DNA of 64,000 bases from assembly GCF_039543185.1 (NCBI RefSeq), contig NZ_BAABJG010000022.1, forward strand, positions 1-64,000. Reading direction: 5' to 3'. Position numbers and translations under genes: made by a program. A model generated the notes under the pieces. That model was not told the DNA's origin and made no database searches. It was given only the letters and a program-made list of their open reading frames with translations. Positions 43,733 to 52,242 of the stretch are shown here, piece by piece. Each line of letters opens with the position of its first letter. Position 1 is the first letter of the stretch. The DNA comes from Paenibacillus_S vulneris (GTDB lineage: Bacteria; Bacillota; Bacilli; Paenibacillales; NBRC-103111).

Positions 43733-44743
43733 CTAAGCGCCTCCTGCGATTGTTTTGACGGAGTCACGAATAATGAGCTCCGTTCGAATGAAGATGGTTT
43801 CTTTCTCCACCTGCTTGCTTTCTATAAAAGTGAGCAGCTTCGCCGCGCCTTCCCGGCTGATCTCCTCAATCGGCCTCCTGACGGTAGTCAATGCCGGAGT
43901 CACGAATGCGGAAAACAGCTGATCGTCGAACCCGACGACCGAGATATCTCCAGGTACGGACAATTGCTTCTCAGTAATCGCTTTAATGGCTCCTAACGCC
44001 ATCTCATCGTTGCAGCAAAAAACGGCCGTAGGCTTGTGGTCCAGTGTCAACAGCCGCGACATAGCGGCATATCCGCTCTCCACGTCGTAATTTCCCTGTA
44101 CCCTGTACTCTTCCCTTACGGTCACCTTATACTGATTCATCGCTTCAAGATAGCCTTCGCGGCGGGCCTGCGTCGATTTGAAGTTTTCTTTCCCTTCAAT
44201 TATCGCTATATCCCTGTGGCCCTTCTGAATCAAATATTCCACCACGCGATACGCTCCGCGCAAGTCATCCGGAATAAGATTCATGACAGGCAGAGTATCG
44301 ATCTGGCGATTCAAGACGACCAGTGGAATTTCCCGCTCCGTCACATATTCGATAAACGGCTGGTCGGAGGAGCTTTGGCTCATGACGATAATGCCGTCAA
44401 AGCTTTTGCGGTTAATTTTATGATAGCTTTTGTAATCATCAATGCCTCGCACGATCAAATTGTATTGATCCTGTATGACATCGTTGACCCCCTTAACCGC
44501 CTCGTACAAGAAGCCGGCAGATGTACCGGTATGAAGAGTTGAAAAAAACAATCCCAAGTTGTATGATCGATCAAGGACCAGACTCTTGGCGCTGTAGTTC
44601 GGGGTGTAATTCAAGGTTGCCGCGAGCTGCTGGATCCGCTCCTTTGTCTCCTGATTGATCAGCGGACTGTCGTTCAAAGCCCTGGAGACCGTAGTATGCG
44701 AAACATTCGCCAGCTTGGCAATGTCTTTGATCGTAACACTCAA
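43733..44743 (-). CDS. LacI family transcriptional regulator of the sugar-acid operon
   Basis: 336 residues, helix-turn-helix at 3-23 (VTIKDIAKLANVSHTTVSRAL), LacI-type effector core. Start TTG, with GGAGG 8 nt upstream. It is the first gene of the operon, only 5 bp from the LarA-like gene, and its own promoter contains the 14-mer, so it is likely autoregulated. The effector is probably a sugar acid such as gluconate or mannonate (inference). Confidence 0.9.
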   Translation of the reverse strand: MSVTIKDIAKLANVSHTTVSRALNDSPLINQETKERIQQLAATLNYTPNYSAKSLVLDRSYNLGLFFSTLHTGTSAGFLYEAVKGVNDVIQDQYNLIVRGIDDYKSYHKINRKSFDGIIVMSQSSSDQPFIEYVTEREIPLVVLNRQIDTLPVMNLIPDDLRGAYRVVEYLIQKGHRDIAIIEGKENFKSTQARREGYLEAMNQYKVTVREEYRVQGNYDVESGYAAMSRLLTLDHKPTAVFCCNDEMALGAIKAITEKQLSVPGDISVVGFDDQLFSAFVTPALTTVRRPIEEISREGAAKLLTFIESKQVEKETIFIRTELIIRDSVKTIAGGA

Positions 44744-44757
44744 TCCTACCACCTCCG

Positions 44758-44795
44758 TTTTATAATATCATACAGCTGCACACGTTAACAACGAA
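44758..44795 (-). promoter_or_regulatory. Promoter and operator of the sugar-acid operon
   Basis: The 14-mer TGTTAACGTGTGCA lies at 44777-44790 on the minus strand, overlapping a -35-like TTCGTT/TTGTTA and upstream of TATGAT or TATTAT (about 44761-44772). The position is the same as at the Gfo/Idh promoter (4848-4876). Confidence 0.7.
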
Positions 44796-44943
44796 CATTT
44801 TTTGCGAAGTATTGATCTGTTTTGCTCTTTTTACGCAAATATCGCCTGTCTCCACCCCGTAGTGCCGCTGCTTCTTTAGCTCCCTCTGCAGCTGCGACAC
44901 GGCATTTCCCCTTCCCGTTCCCCCGTATGACCCAAAAAGCCAA

Positions 44944-44975
44944 CAAAAATGGTCTGTGCATACTATACACAGACC
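44944..44975 (-). terminator. Terminator after the 198-residue hypothetical gene
   Basis: GGTCTGTG (8 bp) pairs with CACAGACC on the minus strand, followed by ATTTTTG. Confidence 0.8.
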
Positions 44976-44991
44976 CTTCTAATCGTAACGT

Positions 44992-45588
44992 TTACATTTC
45001 GAGCTGCAACATTTCATGCCTGAGTTCCATCAACCTTTCTTTGCACAATTTCACCGTTTTGGCATCTCCCGACTTCAATGCATCATGGAGAGTTGCAAGC
45101 TCATAATCTAGCTCCAGCCTCAGGACAGGAATACGGTCATCAGGTCTTTTCGATCGGAAAGCTTGCATCATTTCTTCCACCGTAACCACCGGCTCCTTTT
45201 GAAAAAGTACTTTATGCTCGACACCGGAAATTTCGACCATTCGGATGATTTCACCAAACATAATATTTTCGATTAATATTTGTCTGTCCTTGAATCGTTT
45301 GACTACGGCATGCCCGCGCGTATCGCCGATCATTTTCTCCATCAGCTCCGCCAGCTTTTCGTCCTTGAACGAATAATTCCCGACAATTTTGTATCGGTCT
45401 CCTATGCGCTGAAACTTCAATTTCACCAGCTTGCGGCCGGTTCGGATCGAGACGATGAATTGTTGATCGCTCTCGTTCCAATATAGAGAATACCCCTCTT
45501 GTATCAGCGCTTTAATGAAGTTACGGATTAGCCGACGGTCAAATCGTAACTCAAGGTTGCAATATTCCACTTCATGACTTTTACTCAC
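44992..45588 (-). CDS. Uncharacterised protein
   Basis: A 198-residue soluble protein with no recognised domain. The N-terminal half (to about 100) is beta-rich, including YCNLELRFDRRLIRNFIKAL and KIVGNYSFKDEKLAELMEKMIG; the C-terminal half is helical and charged, ending KERLMELRHEMLQLEM. The start is GTG, with GGGAGGGG 6 nt upstream. Such proteins have been mislabelled as NRPS modules; nothing in the sequence supports that. Monocistronic. Confidence 0.65.
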   Translation of the reverse strand: MSKSHEVEYCNLELRFDRRLIRNFIKALIQEGYSLYWNESDQQFIVSIRTGRKLVKLKFQRIGDRYKIVGNYSFKDEKLAELMEKMIGDTRGHAVVKRFKDRQILIENIMFGEIIRMVEISGVEHKVLFQKEPVVTVEEMMQAFRSKRPDDRIPVLRLELDYELATLHDALKSGDAKTVKLCKERLMELRHEMLQLEM

Positions 45589-45852
45589 GGCAATCCCCTC
45601 CCAAATGGTACATAACCCATGGCCATCTATCCCTTATTATCGACTGATCTGGATAGCCCGGATTTTGATAGAATTTTCAGACAATTCAGTTACTTAATTC
45701 TATCTTATTATGAATCATATGATTTAGCAACTTGGATTATTGACTTTTTTCCTTGAATTTCAATCCATTTTTTTAATAAGATACCTCTGCAAAGCGGGGT
45801 CATAACTTCGAAGCGGCTACACAACTTTGCAGAAAGACCCGGCAGCTATAAG
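45589..45852. other. Gene-free stretch upstream of the 198-residue gene
   Basis: About 260 bp, AT-rich in the middle, with no supported gene, repeat or riboswitch. Its left part should hold the promoter of the 198-residue gene. Confidence 0.4.
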
Positions 45853-45887
45853 AAAAACAAAGGACCGCCTCCTGGAGACGATCCTTG
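45853..45887 (-). terminator. Terminator after the stalk-domain gene
   Basis: 11-bp stem AAGGATCGTCT / AGGCGGTCCTT (three G-U pairs) with a 5-base loop, followed by TTGTTTTTC. Confidence 0.8.
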
Positions 45888-45901
45888 AATGGACTCGGCT
45901 A

Positions 45902-46822
45902 TTATTTCTGTTCATCGCTTTGCTGGCTTGCCTGGTTGATCTTGCGGTCGAGCTCGTCATTCAAGTCGGTACGGGTTTCCACATTGACGCTATACGTCAA
46001 GTTATCCCCAAACCCTTGCTTGTCCAAACGGAGTATAGCCCGGAAATAATGGCTTTGGTTGATGTTGAAGCCGTTGCCTCTGCCGCTCATCGTCTGGTAC
46101 ACCAAATATTCGTAACGATCCTCGCCATCAATCTTCTCTATCATGATCGGTTTGGTCGAGTAGTAATAATCTTTGATTGTAAAATTGGCTGTGCTTTTGA
46201 CGTATTCCTTGAGCTTGGCGAGCTTCTCCGTATTCACCTCGTTAGCAATGATGTAATTCTCCTTGTTCTGGCGGGACACGGACGGCGCTTGCCGCCACCG
46301 CTTTCTCGCTTCCGCATCGCTTACATACAGAACCCCGGTCAGCTTCTCCCGGTTCTTCTTCAAGCCTTCCGTATCAATCCCCATCCTTTTTAAATCAGAC
46401 AGCCGGTAATAAACCCCGGAACCTTTGTCGGAGTACACGGTTAGCAGCGGATAATCCGCCCCTAAATACGTCACCCACTGGGAGGCAGGCGAGCGAAGCG
46501 TAAACTCCTCATAGGTCGCGTCTTTATCCTCAGTCGGCTGCTCCGAATTAATGCGGCTGTTAATGTATATCGTCTTGTTGTCGCTCTTCCACAAAATATT
46601 AGCACCCAGCATATTGCCCAGCTCCTTTAATGGCAAATAGCTTTTATCCTGGTATACCAGCGTCGGTCCTTCCAGCTTCACCGGTTTGCCGTCCACGACG
46701 ATATTGAAATCCGGACGCAGGTAGGCTTCGACTCTTTGTAAGATGTCTTCCGCATACACACCCGCGGTAAAAGTGCTTCCCAGCACCGCACCCATAATCA
46801 AAAATCTCTTCCATTGCTTCAT
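45902..46822 (-). CDS. Secreted stalk-domain (copper amine oxidase N-like) protein
   Basis: A 306-residue protein with a signal peptide (KRFLIMGAVLGSTFTAGVYA) and a stalk domain at about 38-90 with the KSYLPLKELGNMLGANILW signature. The rest is unassigned but structured, with a regular beta pattern and a charged Glu/Gln/Asp-rich C-terminal tail. Stalk domains are common exported wall or surface modules in Paenibacillus; function unknown. ATG at 46822, after GTG. Convergent with nothing; ends at its own terminator. Confidence 0.85.
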   Translation of the reverse strand: MKQWKRFLIMGAVLGSTFTAGVYAEDILQRVEAYLRPDFNIVVDGKPVKLEGPTLVYQDKSYLPLKELGNMLGANILWKSDNKTIYINSRINSEQPTEDKDATYEEFTLRSPASQWVTYLGADYPLLTVYSDKGSGVYYRLSDLKRMGIDTEGLKKNREKLTGVLYVSDAEARKRWRQAPSVSRQNKENYIIANEVNTEKLAKLKEYVKSTANFTIKDYYYSTKPIMIEKIDGEDRYEYLVYQTMSGRGNGFNINQSHYFRAILRLDKQGFGDNLTYSVNVETRTDLNDELDRKINQASQQSDEQK

Positions 46823-47158
46823 CACAGCTCAAACCTTTCCCCATTGAAATTTTGACAAGAAGGCAGCCTCAAGCGGCCTCGTCTATGCCGAAAGTCCAAC
46901 CATTTCCTGCAAATGAAAACTTTATATTGACAAACATATTAATTCCGATAGAATAGGTTGGTATAAGAAAGCGGAATCGCACGCAGAAAGCGAAATAGTA
47001 TCGTTAATCGGCATACTCCTACTTATTTATCGTACACAGCGGCCGAAAATGTTATAGGACGTTTGGACCAGTACCGTTTTTCGATATTTGTTCATGCGGT
47101 TCATGTTTGATCTTACAAAAGAAAAACTATGTTTCGGATTTCAGGGGAGTGAGCGTCA
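46823..47158. other. Intergenic region with the ABC operon promoter
   Basis: 336 bp with no gene. A -35 TTGACA (46927-46932) and TAGAAT (46949-46954) form a promoter with a 16-bp spacer for the ABC operon. AGAAAGCG occurs twice about 19 bp apart downstream (about 46966 and 46986). No riboswitch is recognised. Confidence 0.55.
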
Positions 47159-47998
47159 TTGATCGAAATCACAGGTGTCAGCAAGACGTTTCATCAGCGA
47201 ACGGGTGGTTCTTTTACAGCCATTGATAATGTATCTCTTACGATTCAAAAAGGGGAGTTTGTTTCCCTGCTTGGTCCGTCGGGCTGCGGCAAATCTACGC
47301 TTTTGAATCTGGTAGCGGGCTTGGAGCAGGCCGAGCAGGGCTCAATAACCGTCAACGGAAAGCCTTGTAAGGAACCTGGACCGGATCGCGTAGTCGTCTT
47401 TCAGGAGCATGCGTTGTTTCCTTGGTTAACCGTACTGGATAACGTGGCCTTCGGCTTGAAGCAGAAGGGCATTGGCAAGAAGGAACGGGAAGAGCTCGCG
47501 ATGGAGCAGATCAAATCCGTTCACTTAAGCCGATTTGCCGATCGGTATCCACATGAATTGTCCGGCGGTATGAAGCAAAGAGCAGCGATAGCACGAGCTC
47601 TGGCTATGGATCCGGAAATTTTATTGATGGATGAGCCTTTCGCTGCGCTCGACGAGCAGACACGCCTTATCCTGCATAAAGAGCTGGAAGATATTTGGAT
47701 GCGGACGCGCAAAACGATACTGTTCATTACGCACAATATCCGCGAAGCAGTCATTCTTTCGGATCGGGTTCTGGTTATGTCAACGCGTCCCGGTACGATC
47801 AAGAAGGAATTCGCCGTGCAAGCGGCAAGGCCGAGAGATTGGTCGGATCCCCTCCTCCATCACGTGGAAAACAGCATCATGGATGCTCTGGCCGATGAGC
47901 TGGAAAAAGTGGTAAAGGAGGAAATGGGCGATGAGTACAGCATTAAGAAGAACCCTCTTTCTGGTTCTGCTGCTGATAGCATGGGAAGCGGGATTTAG
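47159..47998 (+). CDS. ABC transporter ATP-binding protein, SsuB/TauB/NrtD type
   Basis: 279 residues, cytoplasmic ATPase driving import. Walker A GPSGCGKST (39-47), Q-loop near FQEHALFPW, signature LSGGMKQR (134-141), Walker B ILLMDEP (about 154-160) and H-loop ITHNIREA. The start is TTG, GGGGAG 9 nt upstream. It overlaps the permease gene by 68 bp, longer than usual, and its last 22 residues come from that overlap. Confidence 0.93.
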   Translation: MIEITGVSKTFHQRTGGSFTAIDNVSLTIQKGEFVSLLGPSGCGKSTLLNLVAGLEQAEQGSITVNGKPCKEPGPDRVVVFQEHALFPWLTVLDNVAFGLKQKGIGKKEREELAMEQIKSVHLSRFADRYPHELSGGMKQRAAIARALAMDPEILLMDEPFAALDEQTRLILHKELEDIWMRTRKTILFITHNIREAVILSDRVLVMSTRPGTIKKEFAVQAARPRDWSDPLLHHVENSIMDALADELEKVVKEEMGDEYSIKKNPLSGSAADSMGSGI

Positions 47999-48695
47999 AA
48001 TCTTTGACTGGGGCTGGAAATTCCCTTCGGTTTCACAAACGTTCCAAGCTTTCTATGACGGCTTCGTTCACGGCCAGCTGCTTGAGGCCACACTGGAAAG
48101 TATCCGCCGGCTGCTTACCGCATTTATTATATCGATTGTCATTGGTACTACGCTTGGCTTCCTGTTCGCCAGATACCGGTTCTTGGACGATACGATCGGC
48201 TTCCTGGTTGTCGCTTTGCAGACAGTTCCGAGCATCGCCTGGCTCCCGTTCGCCATCATCTGGTTCGGTATGAACGATTTCTCCGTTATTTTTATTACGA
48301 CATTGGGAGCGACCTGGACGATGGCCATGTCGAGCCGAACAGGGATTATGAACATCCCCCGGATTTATCTCAAGGCGGCCCAGACGATGGGAACCGGCAA
48401 CGGGTTCAAAATGTTTTACCAAGTGATGGTCCCTGCCGCTTTCCCTCATATGATTACTGGCGTTCGCGTTGCGTGGGCTTTTGCCTGGCGCGCGCTTGTC
48501 TCCGGTGAATTAATCGCCAAAGGCGTCGGCTTGGGACAGCTGTTGCAGGACGGCCGCAATCTGATGGACACGGCATTAATGCTCTGTATTGTCATTATCA
48601 TCGCCATTCTGGGCACGTTATCCGACCACTTCTGCTTCAAAAAGCTGGAAGATACGATACTGGTCCGCTACGGATTATCAGGCAAACAAAAATAA
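47931..48695 (+). CDS. ABC transporter permease, SsuC/TauC type
   Basis: Polytopic membrane protein (254 residues) with about six membrane segments and the EAA loop AAQTMGTGNGFKMFYQVMVPAAFPHM. Pairs with the ATPase and the binding lipoprotein encoded beside it. AAAGGAGG lies 9 nt before the ATG, within the ATPase gene. Substrate group: sulfonates, taurine, nitrate or riboflavin/thiamine precursors. Confidence 0.93.
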   Translation: MSTALRRTLFLVLLLIAWEAGFRIFDWGWKFPSVSQTFQAFYDGFVHGQLLEATLESIRRLLTAFIISIVIGTTLGFLFARYRFLDDTIGFLVVALQTVPSIAWLPFAIIWFGMNDFSVIFITTLGATWTMAMSSRTGIMNIPRIYLKAAQTMGTGNGFKMFYQVMVPAAFPHMITGVRVAWAFAWRALVSGELIAKGVGLGQLLQDGRNLMDTALMLCIVIIIAILGTLSDHFCFKKLEDTILVRYGLSGKQK

Positions 48696-48718
48696 GCTTT
48701 CAAAGGGGAGTTATTTTC

Positions 48719-49777
48719 ATGAAAAAAAGCATTTCCTTATCACTGGCCCTCTTGCTGGTCGTCGTTCTGGTATTGTCGGCTTGCGGCAAGAGCGGGGAGA
48801 CTTCCAAGGATGCAGCGAACGGCAGCGGTAAATCGGCACCTGCATCAACGGTCAAGCTAGGCATTTTCAAAAATGTTACCCACGCCCCAGGCTATGTCGC
48901 ATTGGAAAAAGGTTTATTCCAAAAATATTGGGGTGAGAACGTAAAAATCGAAGTCACACCATTCGATAACGGCTCCGATTTCTCCACTGCGTTAGCTACA
49001 GGAGAAATCGATCTTGGCTTCGTAGGCCCAGGCCCTTCGACGAACCAATATATCAAAAGTAAAAACTTCAAAGTCATTTCCGGTTCGAACAACGGCGGCG
49101 CCGTATTGGTTGCCGGCAAAGATTCGGGTATTACGAATGTCAAAGATTTGGTTGGCAAAACCGTCGCAATTCCAACCAAAGGCAGCACGAATGAAATTTC
49201 TTTGCGTTTGCTGTTGAAGCAAAACAACCTGAATATTACAACAGATAAAAGCGGAGTTCAGATTATCGCGCGCGCTCCTGCCGATACCATGGTAGCCATG
49301 CGCCAAAAAGAAATTGACGCTACCTTGATTCCAGAGCCTTGGGGCACCCAAATGGAACAGGAAGGCATCGGGAAAATCATCGTGGATTGGGATAAAATCC
49401 CGCCTAACAATGGCAACTATCCGTTGACGATTCTGGTGGCAAGCGACAAGTTCCTGAAGGAGCACCGCGATATGGCGAAGCAAGCGATTCAAGCCAATGC
49501 CGAGGCCATTGATTTTATCAAGAAAAATCCGGATCAATCCTATGAGCTGATCAACAACCGTTTGAAAGCACTCAGCGGCAAAGGGATGGACATTGCACTC
49601 ATTAAAGCAGCCCTCTCCCGTTTGAATTTGACGACCGACGTAAGCAAGGAAGCTATCGAGGAGATGGCAAAAGTCTCTATCGATGCCGGCTACATTAAAG
49701 ATGTGAAGAAGGAAGAACTCGATCTTAGCAAGTTCGTAGATTTGAGCCTTCTCGAAGAAGTCAAAGCAGGTAAATAA
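48719..49777 (+). CDS. ABC transporter substrate-binding lipoprotein, SsuA/NrtA/TauA family
   Basis: 352 residues with a lipoprotein signal peptide (LSAC, Cys22 lipidated) followed by a Gly/Ser/Ala-rich spacer. The fold is the NMT1/SsuA type (KLGIFKNVTHAPGYVALEKGLF; EIDLGFVGPGPSTNQYI; EPWGTQMEQEG). This family binds nitrate, aliphatic sulfonates, taurine or pyrimidine precursors; the sequence gives no unique choice. No sulfonate monooxygenase gene lies nearby. It follows the permease by 23 bp. Confidence 0.93.
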   Translation: MKKSISLSLALLLVVVLVLSACGKSGETSKDAANGSGKSAPASTVKLGIFKNVTHAPGYVALEKGLFQKYWGENVKIEVTPFDNGSDFSTALATGEIDLGFVGPGPSTNQYIKSKNFKVISGSNNGGAVLVAGKDSGITNVKDLVGKTVAIPTKGSTNEISLRLLLKQNNLNITTDKSGVQIIARAPADTMVAMRQKEIDATLIPEPWGTQMEQEGIGKIIVDWDKIPPNNGNYPLTILVASDKFLKEHRDMAKQAIQANAEAIDFIKKNPDQSYELINNRLKALSGKGMDIALIKAALSRLNLTTDVSKEAIEEMAKVSIDAGYIKDVKKEELDLSKFVDLSLLEEVKAGK

Positions 49778-49800
49778 TTCACCCTGTATTCAATAATAAG

Positions 49801-49855
49801 AAATCCCCCTTCACCCGGCGGAATGAATGCTTCTGCTGCCGTGAAGGGGGATTTT
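49801..49855. terminator. Terminator between the ABC operon and the heparinase-family gene
   Basis: AAATCCCCCTTCAC (14 bp) pairs with GTGAAGGGGGATTT across a 26-base loop; bidirectional. Confidence 0.82.
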
Positions 49856-49881
49856 GTATGTTTCTAATGAAATAAGACCGA

Positions 49882-52194
49882 TTAATATACCTTGGCGACC
49901 TCGATACGATGCGTTCGACCGTCTTCCGTAAAATACAAGTCAACGCCATGACCCTGATCGTCCATAAAATAGGATACATACTTCGGGTCGTCCTTCCGCA
50001 TGGGTACCAGCAAGGTTACTATGCGATGACTTGCCGACGGTTCCGTCGATGCGGTCAAGTGCCATTGAAGATCTAGTCCCTCGATCTCGGAAGGATCAAC
50101 CTCCGCGAATTCATTGGTTTGGGATAGATTCAGTTCCCCTGAAGAGCAGTACACGAACCTGCCGTCCATATTGGCCTTACGGCCTTGGACCCGGAACGAT
50201 TGAGGACCAAGCTTCATTTCGTACAGGGTATGGAACAACCAATCCACTCTTCCTGGCCGAGATAAATCCAGGCTATCAACGACGACGATATAGGACTCGT
50301 TAACAAAATACAGCTCGCGGACATATCGTTCCAGATAGGGTACATTTTCTTGGTAAGCCGCCGTTGCATTGCACCGGGTATAGGTATAGCCGGGATGCTG
50401 CTCCACGTCCTCAACAGTTCCGGAGGCAGCGATATTGAGTGCCTTATTCGTTCCGGCATACTGTCCCAGTCCATCAATTAACACGTTATTCGTGGAGCGG
50501 GTCTGTTTCCTCCAATTCATATGCATCGTACTGCCGAATGCGACATAATACCCGCTCTCGATGGCTAATGGCTCCCCGTAGGCATGGAGCAAAAATCCGT
50601 TCTGATCTCCATGACTGTGGCTAATGGAACCGTACGGGCTGCTCTTGGCCAGCAGCATAATATGTTCCTCCGGCTTGTCCATCCTGGCATGAAAGGCGAC
50701 CCATCCGATATCCCGGAACCATTTTACGGGCTCAATATCCGATGGAGCTTGTGCAGGTATCTCCGGATAATCGTACCGGTACATCATCTCGTCAAAGCGG
50801 AAGTCCCACCAGCCATAATTATAGAACTTCAGCTCCGAATCGGTATCGATCGCCTTTGTCTGCTCATAGTACCATTGATAGTATCCGTTACCCGTAATTC
50901 CTGCGAACTGCCGGATATTGAAGCCCGTTTTCAAGCTGACCGGATCTCCAAGGGTCGATTGGTCTCCGAAGCTCGCCCGTATTGTATCGGGACTGAAGCA
51001 ATAAAGCGGAAAATCGCCGGTTTTTTGGAAGAAGGGTCTTTGGTAAAAATCAATGCCCGTGTATTTCTTTAACAGATTCATCGCTTCTGTAACGAACGCC
51101 ATGCCTGTCGTCCAGTACATCGGCCCTTCCGCCCATCCGCCGTCCGCACCGCCCCAAGGTGTATACAAGCATGCGTAATATTCCAATGTATAATCCAGCC
51201 ATTCCACGGCTTTGCTTTCCTCCCCGAGCATCGCGATACTGCACGGAACTAGCACGGAGGAAAGCGAGCGTACCGCGTGGCTGTCAAATGGAACATGATG
51301 AATCTTGGATCGCTCCATTACATGGAATGCAACCTGCTCCGCTCTTTTCCTGAGCTTGCCCCTGACCTCTTCCCGTTCCGCAGCCGTCAAACGGTCATAA
51401 AGCCAGTCATAGCCCCATGCAAGAGCACCGGCTACCCGGAAGGCTGCTTCATCGTTATAGTCTCGGCTTGTAGGCCCTTGAGGGTCCCAGGAGGCCACAT
51501 GAAGAAGCCATTGCTTGGCTCGTTCCAAAATCAGCTCATCCTCCAGTACAAGTCCTGCAACGCTCAAATGACGAACCGCATACAGCGCTTCCTGGCAGTC
51601 CATGTACATTTGACGCCAAAGCTTAGCCGTCCGCTTGTTGTCGGGATAAGGCTTCGGCTCGGCGATCAGCTCCTTCCCCATCCAGGGCTGAACGGATTTC
51701 TCAATAAACACGTCCCACCCGCAGAATGCGGCATCCTGCTTGACCCTGCGTCTGAAATCCGGCAGCTCCGAGGCCTGCAGCCATAGACGTGGATGCCCGG
51801 CAGCCGCTTGCTGATAGCGTACCTCTCTCCGGGCCAAAGGCGTTAGCGGAAGCCCCTCGGGAACCGTAAAGCTTCTTATTACGCTCCATTCGGAATGCTC
51901 GTCTCCTTGTTCATTGGATGAAGCGTCAAGGAGCAAGGCATAGCGCCAATAATAGGCTCCCGGCTCCAGGGGCTCATCCGGAGTGTACAAATTATACGGA
52001 ATCCGCTTCACCGTTACCGTACAACCCTCCTCGAATTCAGGAGAACGGGAATATTGCAGCGTATAACGGTCCTCTTCCAGCTGTGCAGGAATCCAGGTAA
52101 ACCGGGGAGGGTTCTCCGTCAGCCGCGTGTCGCTGTCCGGTTGGTATTGGACCGTAAGAGGCCCGGCAATAGGTTGGTATAACAGGTGGCTCAT
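49882..52194 (-). CDS. Heparinase II/III family protein with DUF4962-like N-terminus
   Basis: 770 residues. An Ig/FN3-like or DUF4962-type N-terminal part (1-115), an alpha/alpha toroid (about 130-470), and beta domains. Candidate catalytic elements: EGPMYW (356-361, Tyr360) and HSHGDQNGF (526-534, His). This family cleaves uronic-acid-containing polysaccharides or oligosaccharides by beta-elimination. No signal peptide is present, so it should act on imported oligomers. AAGGAG lies 9 nt before the ATG. Forms an operon with the SDR upstream (48-bp gap). Confidence 0.87.
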   Translation of the reverse strand: MSHLLYQPIAGPLTVQYQPDSDTRLTENPPRFTWIPAQLEEDRYTLQYSRSPEFEEGCTVTVKRIPYNLYTPDEPLEPGAYYWRYALLLDASSNEQGDEHSEWSVIRSFTVPEGLPLTPLARREVRYQQAAAGHPRLWLQASELPDFRRRVKQDAAFCGWDVFIEKSVQPWMGKELIAEPKPYPDNKRTAKLWRQMYMDCQEALYAVRHLSVAGLVLEDELILERAKQWLLHVASWDPQGPTSRDYNDEAAFRVAGALAWGYDWLYDRLTAAEREEVRGKLRKRAEQVAFHVMERSKIHHVPFDSHAVRSLSSVLVPCSIAMLGEESKAVEWLDYTLEYYACLYTPWGGADGGWAEGPMYWTTGMAFVTEAMNLLKKYTGIDFYQRPFFQKTGDFPLYCFSPDTIRASFGDQSTLGDPVSLKTGFNIRQFAGITGNGYYQWYYEQTKAIDTDSELKFYNYGWWDFRFDEMMYRYDYPEIPAQAPSDIEPVKWFRDIGWVAFHARMDKPEEHIMLLAKSSPYGSISHSHGDQNGFLLHAYGEPLAIESGYYVAFGSTMHMNWRKQTRSTNNVLIDGLGQYAGTNKALNIAASGTVEDVEQHPGYTYTRCNATAAYQENVPYLERYVRELYFVNESYIVVVDSLDLSRPGRVDWLFHTLYEMKLGPQSFRVQGRKANMDGRFVYCSSGELNLSQTNEFAEVDPSEIEGLDLQWHLTASTEPSASHRIVTLLVPMRKDDPKYVSYFMDDQGHGVDLYFTEDGRTHRIEVAKVY

Positions 52195-52242
52195 AAGATA
52201 TGGCTCCTTCTTGGTTCAACTCGATTGTAGATTGCATGCAGT

